DNA from: Didymodactylos carnosus
Lineage: Eukaryota > Rotifera > Eurotatoria > Philodinida > Philodinidae
NCBI GenBank assembly: GCA_905250885.1
Contig: CAJNOQ010003208.1
Coordinates: forward strand, 1 to 21,011
DNA length: 21,011 bases
Direction of reading: 5' to 3'
Positions within the stretch are counted from its first letter, which is position 1. Every line of letters begins with the position of its first letter. Positions 1 to 10,384 of this stretch are shown one piece after another. Made by a program: the position numbers and the translations under genes. The notes under the pieces were generated by a model that was not told where the DNA came from, searched no databases, and was given only the letters and a program-made list of their open reading frames with translations.

Positions 1-913
1 TTCTTAACCGACTTAGATGACTTATTTCTGTTTTTTTTTTTCCGCCTACGTCTGACAAAATTACAGCGAATGTAACGTTTAGGCAAACTTAATGAGTGAT
101 GCTCATCAATTATTTATACTTCACCATGAGCTCGGAGAGTCAGGGGCTTATTTTTGGAGACCTTACTCCCGTTTTTGGATTTACCATGCTCCCAACCTCT
201 TCGCGCCGCCACTGTGCGTATATAAATAGATGCAAAATCATCGCGGGAAAAGGTACACCTGAGTAGTTTTAACAGAATAAAAACGGTATTACTGTTAATA
301 TATCATCTCGGTTACATCTCCAATCACCAGCGTTAATGTAATGCCTCTGTTCCTTTGTGAACAATAGATGTTGTATTTTCACTTATTCCATTATCTTGTG
401 CATGTCAATTCGTTGCCACCGACACCATTTTCATCCGGTTTATTCTTAATAACAAAATCTAGTAAATCAATACTTGTTATAATACCAAAAATTATCGGTT
501 TCATTGTCTTCGTCAGTTTTTCATCATCTAGAAATAAACAGAAGAAACAATTGGTAGAAAATATAATCAATTCAATTATTCACTGTCCTTACATTCTTCA
601 TGAGAAAATTTGATAACAACATAGTTATAAACTTCTAATTTTTCACTTAGTTTTGATAATGGATCATCTAAACGAATCTGGAAGTAGACAACCAAGTTCA
701 ATGAGTAACAGAATGGCATGGTATATATTCATCTTCTTCAATTCCTCACACTTGATCAGAGCTCTTTCATGCATAATGTTCAAAACTATTTTTATACTTG
801 TATCAGTTGAAACAGTAACTGGTTTGCGTATTTTCAGTTTACTAACAGAAATTGTGCTCCATCTATTTAAGCATAATACTTTCGAGAACTATCTTTCAAA
901 GCACATGTATAAA
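1..913. other. gene-free stretch, left edge
   Basis: I find no supportable gene here. Two plus-strand open frames (368-613 and 653-928) start with ATG, but their translations are rich in F, I, L and H with no recognisable domain and no convincing splice partners. A TATAAATA motif lies at 221-228 just downstream of a short GC-richer patch (about 198-217). The rest is AT-rich unique-looking sequence. Confidence 0.5.
221..228 (+). promoter_or_regulatory. candidate TATA box
   Basis: The octamer TATAAATA follows a GC-rich patch containing CGCGCCGCC. Its position about 140 bases before the ATG at 368 would suit a core promoter. However, no convincing gene follows, and TATA-like octamers are common in AT-rich DNA, so this is only a candidate. 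Confidence 0.2.
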
Positions 914-1005
914 GGCCCAAAGCTCTGACTGACCATAGAAAAGACTCTTGACAACTCCGGTTTGCTCCAGAATAAAAAGATGATCTCAATAGAAGTGTAT
1001 TTCTC
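914..1005. repeat. left arm of a 92-bp inverted repeat
   Basis: The reverse complement of this stretch matches 1432-1523 over 92 bases without gaps, with only about 3 mismatches by eye, near the outer end. The outer edge begins with GGCC. The two arms plus spacer span 610 bp (914-1523). This looks like the termini of a foldback or non-autonomous DNA element, or two opposed copies of a dispersed repeat. I see no flanking target-site duplication. Confidence 0.85.
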
Positions 1006-1431
1006 AAGCACATATATAAAGAAGTAGCAATACCATGTGTGAGTGATATTAATGGTAATATCACTTCGTGCATCATGTCCGCAAACATCTGAATACTGGC
1101 TACACTGAACAGCATAGGCTTCATAAGTGCCCCTGCTCCCCCCGTAAAGCTGGAGAGATCGAGACGGTCCTGGCTCTGCGAGCTACTTTGTTTACTCAAA
1201 GAAAATATAACAAAGAGAGAAAATATTCTCTACTGCAACCAAAAAAAAGGGAGAGGGAGAACATTTTTATTTCCACACTTTGTGCATCCTTGTGCGATTT
1301 CGATGATTTTTCTTTTTTTAAAAATCGTCAATTAGTTGCGATTAATTGTTGATTTTATGCGATTAAATGGTTTTTGTTATTCACCGTTTAATTCTGCCGT
1401 AAAGTATGTATATAAGAAACACGATTTCAAC
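1006..1431. other. spacer between the 92-bp inverted-repeat arms
   Basis: This 426-base spacer holds no gene I recognise. Its left third is less AT-rich (around 1125-1180). Its right part contains TTGCGATTAATTG (1336-1348), which recurs in inverted and degenerate form near 1736-1748. It may be the interior of a non-autonomous mobile element. Confidence 0.35.
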
Positions 1432-1523
1432 GAGAAATACACTTCTATTGAGATCATCTTTTTATTCTGGAGCAAACCGGAGTTGTCAAGAGTCTTTTCT
1501 ATGGTCCCTCAGAGCTTTAGGCC
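1432..1523. repeat. right arm of a 92-bp inverted repeat
   Basis: This is the inverted partner of 914-1005, identical except for about 3 positions. Open frames cross both arms and give the same peptide (NTLLLRSSFYSGANRSCQES). That only reflects the repeat: both frames run into unrelated sequence on each side. The arm therefore could be a fragment of a formerly coding repeat, but no family is recognisable. Confidence 0.85.
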
Positions 1524-1915
1524 GAGGAGTCCAGTTGGTATATGGGCAATGTCTAAAATCGACTCGTCGAAAAGGCTCCGACTTCAGCTGGTGCAAAAAT
1601 CGTTCCTGGGTGACATATATGTCATTATACATAATAAACAACGGAAAAACAGAAAAAAATATGTATTTCCTGGAGGTCGAACCTAGTACCCAGAAAAAAT
1701 CGTCGATTGATCGTTAAAATCACGTGCAAATTGCAATTAATCGCGATTAATCGTATGATTTTTCACGGTTAACTACCGATTTTTAGTACGGCGAGATCAA
1801 GAGGACTGGCTTTCTTTGGTCCTGTTCCTTTCGCGCAATTATTTAAACTTTAATATAAGATTACACACATTAGATCAATACAGAAATCCGTATAATCCAA
1901 CTGCTCATTAGGACC

Positions 1916-2176
1916 AGATCTGTGCGCCGCTGCCACCGCCACCGAAGTTTTTGGGAGCTTCCCGTCGCCATCAGTGCTAAATGGTTTTATCCTCTGCCGA
2001 TGGAAAAAGTTTTGAAATAAAAAAGTCATGAGAAATTAGAAAAACAGGAAGTTATATTGTAATTAGCCCCGCCGCTGATGATAGAAAAATTTCAAAAAAA
2101 GTCTTTTAGCTGCCGCCACCGATCGGAAAACTTTTGTTTCACTCCGCCTCCGATTTTCCGGCCGGCACACAGGTCT
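1916..2176. mobile_element. candidate short inverted-repeat element (MITE-like)
   Basis: The block stands out from its flanks by GC-rich patches (CCGCTGCCACCGCCACCG near 1927, and a similar GCTGCCGCCACCG near 2109). It is bounded by short inverted repeats: AGATCTGTGCGCCG at 1916-1929 and CGGCACACAGGTCT at 2163-2176, matching at 12 of 14 positions as reverse complements. An internal direct similarity links GCTGCCACCGCCACCG followed by AGTTTTT with the later GCCGCCACCG block. No open frame of note is present. The size of about 260 bp suits a non-autonomous DNA element. No target-site duplication is obvious, so the exact ends are uncertain. Confidence 0.4.
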
Positions 2177-2654
2177 AATTATGATACAATAGTAGAAGAA
2201 ATATTAGAAAAATGCGGCGGTATAAAACTGTTGAACTTGATATTTTGAAAACTTTCCATAGCTCTTATATCCACAATAAAACATTTGTAAATGACGCAGA
2301 GAATAAACGGTATCGCCTTGAATAACAAATCATAAAAAAGTAATGGTGTAAAAAGTACGTGATTCCCAGATACTATTTCGAGGGAAACGACAAGGTAGTT
2401 ATGCAGGGTGTATCTTTGAAAATGCATGGTAAAAATAGATGATACATATATGACTCATTTGAAGAAAAGAAGAAGGTCAACAATAAACAAACATTCTGAA
2501 TAGAAGAGAACAAAATGGGTGTGGCTAAAGTTCAGCATTAATTTTGTTTTTGATATAGCGTGGTGATGGAATATCGTAGAGGCTTTATTCTTCTTTTGTC
2601 AGAAAGAGCAAAATGTCTAGTACAAAAATATATAAAAGTGTTTAAGGGATGTTT

Positions 2655-2704
2655 TTAAGAAAAACGCATTTAACAAAATTAAAACTTATTTTGCATTTTT
2701 CTTA
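2655..2704. repeat. short hairpin
   Basis: The 13-base arms at 2655-2667 and 2692-2704 (TTAAGAAAAACGC against GCATTTTTCTTAA) pair at 12 of 13 positions around a 24-base loop. It is the first of three hairpins packed into about 325 bases. Confidence 0.5.
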
Positions 2705-2726
2705 AGACTGCTTTTTAGCTTCAGGG

Positions 2727-2772
2727 CTTTCGCCATGTGCAGGAATTCTCGGTAACGGTACATTGGCGAAAG
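2727..2772. repeat. hairpin with CTTTCGCC(A)ATGT arms
   Basis: CTTTCGCCATGT at 2727-2738 is mirrored by ACATTGGCGAAAG at 2760-2772. The two arms pair completely apart from one extra base in the right arm. The 21-base loop contains GAATTC. It sits between two other inverted repeats, which suggests a decayed palindromic element. Confidence 0.5.
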
Positions 2773-2797
2773 AAACGTTTTTCTTGATTTTTAGATA

Positions 2798-2979
2798 ACA
2801 CCTATAGGTAGGAGTTGACAGAGTCCGATTTTTGAATCATGCTTCTGTTTTTTATAGAAATGAGGATTTCTAAGAGAAACCTTCCAAGGATTTTCGGACT
2901 TTAAAGTTCTGTTACGCATCAGAAATCAGTAAATGAGAAATTCAAAAATTGGGCTCTCTCAACTCCTAGCGATAGGTAT
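2798..2979. repeat. imperfect 40-bp inverted repeat
   Basis: The arm 2798-2837 matches the reverse complement of 2940-2979 at 34 of 40 positions without gaps. Both contain the core TAGGAGTTGA and end in ATTTTTGAAT. The 102-base loop has no feature. The divergence between arms suggests an old insertion, possibly a MITE-like relic. A partial echo (CTCATAGTGATAGGTATT) occurs near 6449-6466, hinting at a second degraded copy. Confidence 0.55.
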
Positions 2980-3345
2980 TTACTGCAAAACAAAAACAGC
3001 CCGAGCTCTCTATCATTACCTGGAATGAAAATTCCTACACGTGGTCGACGCCTATTTTTGGCCCTTGTTGTGGCATCCTCCTACGAACAGTTGCAAGTAG
3101 TGGCAAAAAAAAATTTCGTTACCACGCTTTGACATGGTTGACATTCCCTGAAAGTGTGGTTCAGATTAGACCTACCTGGGCTGAGACAGGTTTCTGACCC
3201 GTATTAATAATCTTATTTTTAATATCTTATATTAAATGATTACTTCTAGAAATTAATGATTCAATTTGAAGTCCTGATTTTTCCGGGGCATTTATGTAAC
3301 ATCTCAAAAGCCAAAAGTTTAGAGAAAAGCATCGAGAAGTTTTTC
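2980..3345. other. gene-free stretch downstream of the CABIT-like gene
   Basis: No gene is visible. The sequence is less AT-rich than most of the window around 3010-3190, which may be more repeat relic, but no partner or open frame supports a specific call. Confidence 0.35.
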
Positions 3346-3348
3346 TAT

Positions 3349-3369
3349 TTTATTATTGTCGATTTTATT
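3349..3369 (-). terminator. candidate poly(A) signals for the minus-strand gene
   Basis: Read on the minus strand, AATAAA occurs at 3364-3369 and again at 3349-3354. These lie about 120-140 bases after the stop codon ending at 3491. Either could direct 3'-end formation. In such AT-rich DNA the hexamer alone is weak evidence. Confidence 0.4.
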
Positions 3370-3451
3370 TACATTCATATAATTGTATTATGCTTTTTAA
3401 GCCTTAGCACGCAGTCGGTATAGAATGCGCAGAGGTTTACTCAGAAAATAT

Positions 3452-3469
3452 TAATAATAATAATAATAA
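3452..3469. repeat. (TAA)6 microsatellite
   Basis: Six consecutive TAA units lie just downstream (minus-strand sense) of the CABIT-like gene, inside its likely 3' untranslated region. Confidence 0.9.
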
Positions 3470-3490
3470 ATGAAATAAAAAGCAATAAAA

Positions 3491-5295
3491 TTAAAGTTTT
3501 TCTGTAACTTGACTTCCATTTGAGTTCTTACTTTCTGACACATAGGGATTTTTTATCAATGAACTAGTCGGTTTATTTTTTATGGTTTGTCGATTGAACC
3601 GATCATAAAAGCCATCATTTTGTTTCGGTATTTGATTCGTACTATTGTGAGTAGTACTTACGATGGATAACGGTGTACTAGCTGTTGCTGTTCGGGCAGT
3701 AGGTTGTCTTACACCTGTTGACCTTTTAGACGTTTCTGTAATGTCTCGAATACTTCTCTGTGTTTGATTTATATTTTCGTTTGTTTTTTTATTCTGTCTT
3801 GCCGATGGGTTCACCACTGGGTGACCGATTTTAGATCCTATTTGATGTTGCACACTAGACGATTTTACAAGCTTGTCGGGTATAGCAGGAATAGATTGTT
3901 CTATTGTTGTTTCTTTCCGCGTTATCAGATGTCGATTTCCCAAAGGAATCGGCTTTTTTATTGAACCACCATCGTTTTGCGTTTTGACTGCTGAAAATAT
4001 CTGTTCACACTCGTCAATGTGCTTTTGGAATTCTCCTGCGTGTTGTTTTGATTTCACCATCGTTTGATCACCGTTATATCCACTATCGTTATTTACATGC
4101 ACTTCTGATTCATGACGGACTAACAGTGCTAATGACAATTGCATACATTGCAATTCAGCTGCTCGTACTTCCGATAATGTTCTCCAATAATGTTCTTGTG
4201 TTACTGGCAGTCGTACTTGAACGGGGATATTTGGGCTCACTAGCGTTATTTCTAAATCTGCTGTTCGACAAATTGGCACTTGATCACCATTCAATATGCT
4301 TTTCAACATCAGATAGCCATGAAATTCAACTGCCTTGATAGGTGGATCACCACGTAATAGTTTAACGTAAAGAACGGTATCAGTACCATGAGAATGTAAA
4401 TATTCATATAAATTTTGAGTTGAGTGTAAATATCTCAACTCTAACGATCCGTCAGATGCTACTGGACGAATTTCAGACGGTTGTTCATTAACTTCAAGGA
4501 AAAAATGTCTCTTCCGAGTTTCATTTTTTGTTTCACAAAACAATGCGCGAACTACTCGATTTCGAATTAATTTTTCTTGTTCGACAATTTCTGTAGAAAA
4601 TAACACAACATTGTAGTAGAAGTCTCGAAGAAAGAATATATTTTACCTACCAGGAAATAGAAATGTTAGAATTATTCCTTGGTTTTTTTTTGGCACTGAC
4701 AAATAATCTTGAGATGTTCGTTCACCATTCGTAGGTGTATATTCAACTTCACAACCTGAAATTATTTCAAATTCTGTCCCTTCTTCAATTTTCTTCACTC
4801 TACGATCACTTCTTCGTCCGTTAACAATTAATGGTTGGTCTTTTTCTGTAAAAAGTTCAAATGCTTCAGTATCACGGATACAGATGAACGATCGCGGATT
4901 TATTCGTTGATTGTGTTTATCTTGTTCTAGAAGAATTTCTAAATCTTTTGTGGTTAGACGATGAATAGATTCTTCTTTTTTCAATGTCGATTTTGATATG
5001 ACACGCCAAAGACCTTTTGATAGAAAAAAAATAAACATCAATTTTTCTCATATAATAATATCGTTGGAGTAAACTAACCAGTATGTTTACTCGATATGAT
5101 AATTTCCTGTTCCATAACATCAAATCGATTTCCGACAACTTTACACGGTGATGCCGTTATAAATTGACCACTTATTTTTTCACCAACAACAATTGTTTTT
5201 TGACCAATTTGAACCATAGTCGGTTTTGGAATACTTGCATTTTCTATGAGATTTTTGAATGGTATACGTTTTTCGCTCCATACAATACGCTCCAT
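3491..5295 (-). CDS. CABIT-domain (GAREM/THEMIS-like) protein, three exons
   Basis: The exons are 5295-5079, 5013-4651 and 4590-3491. They join in frame at two phase-1 junctions to give 559 residues. The ATG at 5295 is supported by an in-frame TAA seven codons upstream (5316-5314). Residues 1-73 begin MERIVWSEKRIPFKNLIE, with the WSE, hydrophobic-LI and P-V-IG spacing I associate with the start of a GAREM-type CABIT domain. The beta-rich sequence continues through about residue 290 (GLWRVIS, EFEIISGCEVEY, VQVRLP). From about 330 onward the protein is Ser/Thr/Asn/Gln-rich and probably disordered. CABIT proteins act as cytoplasmic adaptors in receptor tyrosine-kinase or antigen-receptor signalling, often binding GRB2. 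No C-terminal SAM domain, as in vertebrate GAREM, is visible. No signal peptide or membrane segment is seen. The gene structure is secure; the family is a pattern-based guess. Confidence 0.75.
4591..4650 (-). other. intron 2 of the CABIT-like gene (60 nt)
   Basis: On the minus strand the donor is G|GTAGGT and the acceptor is TTTTCTACAG|AA. A donor four bases later (AG|GTAAAA) also looks good, but would put exon 3 out of frame. Only the phase-1 choice, giving LFPEIVEQ, keeps the reading frame. Confidence 0.85.
5014..5078 (-). other. intron 1 of the CABIT-like gene (65 nt)
   Basis: On the minus strand the donor is G|GTTAGT and the acceptor is TCTATCAAAAG|GT. Removing it joins KHT-G-LWRVIS in frame (phase 1). 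Confidence 0.85.
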
Positions 5296-6823
5296 TTTAT
5301 CGTTATCGTTGTTTTAGTTCCGTTTATAGTCTAAAATAATATATCTGATGGTTTTGCAGATACGGTAACAGTTTTTCCTTTTTGATATCTTCATGGAATA
5401 GTTACAATAGGCTCTCAAGTGAGATTTTTAGATCAATCTGTGAAATATGGTATATTCTATACTGGTGCTCATGTATTTTAAAGGTCGTTTCAAACAGATC
5501 TCAGCATATTTCGGTGACCTGATTATCCAAACCTTACTCTATAATATACCGTTAATTGTATGTATACTACGTTTCTAACAAAATCATAACAATTTGTTTG
5601 GTACCCGTCTCTGTTCTTATAGGATATATAACGTCATATTTTTACGAATCATTTACTCATTATGGCTCTTTTTTTCTCATAAAAATATCATTTGATGCTT
5701 TGCCTTTTACCTGAGGATGAATAGAAAAAAATTTAAGCGTCATAATTAGTTTCAATTAGTGCAATATTTTTTTCTGTCTTTCGTTTTTTATTCATACGTA
5801 TTTCACCACTTTCGTATATAATATAATTCGCACACCTAGTATGTAAAATGTAGGTAGCTTTTGACAGATGTATGAGATAAATATCAGTGAAATTTTATGA
5901 AGTCGTTGTATTTTGCTTAATAATCGTCCTTAGCTAAGAACAATAAACGAAGCAATTGAAGTGCGATCGCCTCGATCTGTTTTTCTCATTTTTCTAGAAA
6001 TATTATAGAAAATCTAAGCTTAAGTTGATAGACAGCGTTAATTATTCATTCCATTCTAATGATATTTTGCAGTTATCTATTGAACTGATCCAATTGTGTA
6101 CAATTTGTTGAATAAATTTCTCAACTCTATATTCCCGAAAGAAATAAGTATATAGAGCACAGGCAATAGTCATAATTCAAAAATTAGATAAATGTCTTGA
6201 AATTTTTATCTACTACGGGTAGAAATCTGGCAAATAGGCTGTGCAAAAATGACGAACCATCTTCAATATATACTTCATATTACTTAAGAGAAAATCTTGG
6301 TATAGAGTGAGATCAACTATGGAGGAAAGAAGGTTAGGCACATCTATCGAGACCGCCACTAGTTATGCATTCTCGGTCGTAAGCAATAATTGATATTTTG
6401 TTTACACACATCTAAAAAGAAAAACAAGCACAATTTTTCCCCCAAAACTCATAGTGATAGGTATTCCCATATGTGATTATAAAATCTATTCATCTGATGT
6501 TAGATTACTGTATTTCTTCCATAATCCAGTAGTGAGAGACATGTTTCTATTCTTTGTGAATAAAATTAGTAGCATCACTTGTATGTATGTGTATGTGATG
6601 AATGGTATTAAAAGTAGAACTAAGCATTAATTTTTGTTGCAATGGCATAGTAAATCGAACATAAAAAAACATGATTTTTCGCTCGCTCTCTTTCTGTTCA
6701 TTATCAATATATCACCGCCAGAAAGTGTCTGGTAGAACATTTATATATTCTTTTGTTACGTTATGTTCACATTATTATCGTAAAAAAATACGTTCAGTTT
6801 TCAATACAGATGTACCGCACATC

Positions 6824-6841
6824 GTCTGTCTGTCTGTCTGT
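6824..6841. repeat. (GTCT)n microsatellite
   Basis: About four and a half tandem GTCT units in the non-coding region. Confidence 0.85.
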
Positions 6842-8856
6842 ATTTGATGAAAAAAAGTTCATAAGCTAACAATGAAAAATGAACGATTAAATATTTTTCC
6901 ATTATTATAGTACTACGAACTAAACTACAGACAGTTTGTCATAAATGTATATACACATTATTTGTTCCAATTGCTCTCAGAAGCTTCATATACAGATACT
7001 CTTTTTTTATGTATGTACGAGAGAAACAAAAAATATAACCATCCGAACAAGAACATTTAATGAAACGGTGTGTTCAATATCTGCTACAAACAGAAAAAAT
7101 TAAATTAATGAAGTCAGATGTCGTTGTTACTTGAATCTTTTCTTTTTTTTATATTGCTTATACGGATGAATCGGTATGTCATGAAAAAATAAAACAAATG
7201 GCATACAGATTATAAACTTTTTAAATAGCTGGAGAAAAAGTAAATAGCACAAGCAGAACGCTGTGAATCAAATCTTTTTTCAGTCCAAATCGATCTAGAA
7301 ACGTAAACTTACCAGTCGAGACTAAGACTAGATTCGGATTTATTTTTGTATGGCTTTGAACAGTAGTGATTTCCACATGAACAACAGTATACGATGTTAT
7401 CTTACGAGATATTCATATCATATCCTTCATTCATTTGAGAGAGAAACAATAATTGTTGCCAGATAGGTATTCAATCGTATATCTGAGAATTGAATTTAAA
7501 AACTCGATTTAGACAAACACAATGTGCGAAGTTTTTGCAAAAAATTTATTGTTTTTGAACGGCAATTAAATCAAGCCAGATTTATCGTGTTCAATAAGTA
7601 ACTGAAAGAAAAAGTCTTTTTATTTCTATTTTTTTGTTTGATCTAATGGTTAAATTTGTTTGTATCAACCTGTATTTATGTTTACTTGTTATTTTTTTCT
7701 CCAATTGTCTAATAATATTTGATATCACTAGATAATCTTTGAAGATAGAGAAAAGTTAAGTTTATGTTTTTTTTCATTACCACATAAACGATTCGTGGAA
7801 CAAAAAAGAAGAATTTTATGTGTATCATTTTTATTATGAGCTGGCTAGTACATAGAGACTCGCGTCTATACAGAAATGCAGACGATGGTGAAGGTCCGGT
7901 CACAAGAGGACCGAAAGGTGACCTCGTGTATGTTTATGTGTGCATTCTCCTGTGATCGTCTGTTTTATGTTTGATCGCATCGCATAGCATAGAAAAGAAA
8001 AAAAGCGAACAAAAGAAGAGAAAAAAAGACTGTTAGCCGTTGTTACTATTACGTATTCTTTGCCCAGACATTCAAAATTCACCGTAGACTATATACAGAT
8101 GATCTATGTCCATCAAAAAAAAAGAAAGAAATAAAAAAAGTCCATGGGCTTTATCTTGAACACGATAAGAAGAGTAAGAGAATACCATAAGTATGTTTAT
8201 AAATTGAATTCTAGTTATTGCTTCATATCTGAGATGTACAATTCTAATGTCTGTCTGCGGTAATTTTTGTTGAACACAGAAAGCATAAAAAAAAATATAT
8301 TCTTTTTTTCTTCTCTTCTCTAGATGAAGAATACAAAGATGGTGGTCAAGTGGTCGCATCGCTCATAATTTTTTTTTCTTTCTTTCGTTCACTTTTTAAC
8401 TATGATCTAGATTCTGTTGAACTAATGTATTTAATTCACTATAACCTTGAAAATTGCATGCTTTATATATTTCTCTTTCTTCTTAAAAATTCTACATAGA
8501 ATAGAAAAAGCAGCGAGACAAAGTCCAAAGTTATTTCGGTGAAAGATGTATAAAAGTTATATATTCTAATAATAGTATGTATTGACTATGCTCTACACGC
8601 ATACAATACAAGGAAAAGAAACCGAAATATTCAATAGTAGGAGGAGAGAAGACGATGGTCATTGTTGTTAAAGACGCAATCACGAATAAAAAAAAAAGAA
8701 CTTTTTTTTTTCTCTTCTTCTTATATTTGTTGGTCTAACTAGCCATAGTACTCTCGTATATGTGTATAATACTAATGTCTGACATTAGTGGATTCAAAAT
8801 GCAGGGGAAAAAACTGTATGTCTATACATAGTCGATAGAAAACAGACAAGAAAAAA

Positions 8857-8892
8857 TATTATTACTATTATTATTATTATTATTATTATTAT
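8857..8892. repeat. (ATT)n microsatellite
   Basis: About twelve ATT units with one interruption (ACT) near the left end. Confidence 0.9.
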
Positions 8893-10320
8893 GGTCAGCA
8901 TACCAATGAACGTCTTATAAAATAAAAAGAGACAAGCAATTATAAAAACGAAAAAGAAAACTAATGTTAGAACAAGACTAATCAGCTCAATATTTTTAAT
9001 AAATTAACAGTAATAAATTTTTTAATATTAAAGCTGGATGCAGAACAAAGGTGAGCGAGAGATTTCTTATTTTGTGCTTATATATCTTTGAAATCGTTTC
9101 AAACGAAAATCTTTGAAATACACCAGGTATTTAATAGAACTAGTAACAATTGGAATAAAGGTAAAAACATTGTCGATATTAACCATATAATTTTGACTGA
9201 TTTCAGATACGACTTGTCTAAATGATTACATTTTTTTATGCTATTGACGAATATCATTTACATAAACGTTTGGATACTAATAAAAAAAGCTGATTATTCA
9301 TGATTTTCACTTGTGCAGTTATTGTTATTGTCGATCGACTAAATTTTCCTTCTTTATCTGTTTTGGAGCAAAGCTTTACATAGCATAAGAAAAGCAAAAA
9401 GAATTCCTAAAATCACTTAAATTCTCCTCTAATACTCAGGTATACATGAAGCTTATAGTAGTAGATCTAAATGATTAACACGTTCAAAAGTCAAAGACAT
9501 TGCATGCATCTTGTACATATAGTCTGCATAGAGGTGAAAAACGAAGGAACAAAAAAGAAACAGTATTGAACAGTTGCTTCATGTCTGTAGTAAAGAATTA
9601 TTATTTAATAAAAAGAGAAAATTGTGTCTACGGTCAACGTAAAACAAAAGACCGTTCATCTCATCTTAATCGTTTGAACTAATCATTGTCAAATAGTTAC
9701 GTTACATGGCATAGACGTTTGTGTATGAAATTAATAGGCGCCGTTTTTACATCATAAGAAGGATTTTAAATTGACATTTGATATCTTTACGTAAGAAAGA
9801 GAGAGAAAGAAAACAAAAATAAATAAATATTATGTACATAGTTTTTAGACCAAATAAGATACAATGTGGTTTTTTGCTGACTAAAGCAATCACTTAGAAA
9901 TAGACAAATTTCATTGAATACAATGAATAATCAAGAGCGTATTCCCTTCCTTCTCCTTTCCTCATGTTACGATGGTATATAATGCGATATCTCAAGACTA
10001 TACTTCTCAGGTGCACTCATTGATGAAGAAGAAAAAAAACAATGGTTTATCATAGTTCATTTCACTATTATTATATTACATCACAATATGTCGTAGTGGT
10101 TACATATATTTTACATCTATAGATTCAATATGTATGTATGTACTATATTATGTTCACGAAACAACTAGACATTTCGGTAACAATCTCTGCGTGTTTTTTT
10201 TTCCTTTTTTTTTCTTTACTGTTCTATTTATGGACAACAAACAAAACATACAAATACTCGGACAATTGGATATTACGCAATGTCTTCTAGATGTAGAGAC
10301 ATATTCATGAGTAAATGTGT

Positions 10321-10384
10321 AATATATATATATATATATGTGTGTATATGTGTAGCGAGAGAGAGAAAGAGAAAGAGAAAGAAA
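10321..10384. repeat. compound (AT)n-(GT)n-(GA)n microsatellite
   Basis: An AT run (10321-10339) passes into TGTGTGTATATGTGT and then, after AGC, into a GAGAGAGAAAGA-type purine tract. It is a compound simple repeat in non-coding DNA. Confidence 0.9.

Noticed and set aside
368..928. Two consecutive ATG-started open frames (81 and 91 codons) downstream of a TATA-like motif
   Set aside because: The translations are low-information and F/I/L/H-rich with no domain. The second frame overlaps the start of an inverted-repeat arm, and no splice arrangement gives a sensible longer protein.
867..1717. Open frames on both strands sharing the peptide NTLLLRSSFYSGANRSCQES, which looked like a duplicated exon
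   Set aside because: The similarity stops exactly at the ends of the 92-bp inverted repeat. The frames are different strands of the same repeat, not conserved exons.
3764..4338. Plus-strand open frames of 64-96 codons
   Set aside because: They are antisense shadows of exon 3 of the minus-strand gene, whose sense frame is long, continuous and spliced.
7885..7930. Overlapping GGTCC / GGACC / GGTGACC inverted repeats, considered as a tRNA or structured RNA
   Set aside because: The pairings are mutually exclusive and short. There is no cloverleaf, anticodon arm or T-loop consensus.
9500..9682. Plus-strand frame with scattered Cys and a YYLIKRENCVYG stretch, considered as a zinc-finger exon
   Set aside because: The cysteine spacing does not match a nuclear-receptor C4 finger, and there is no C-G-F-F-type core or suitable splice sites.
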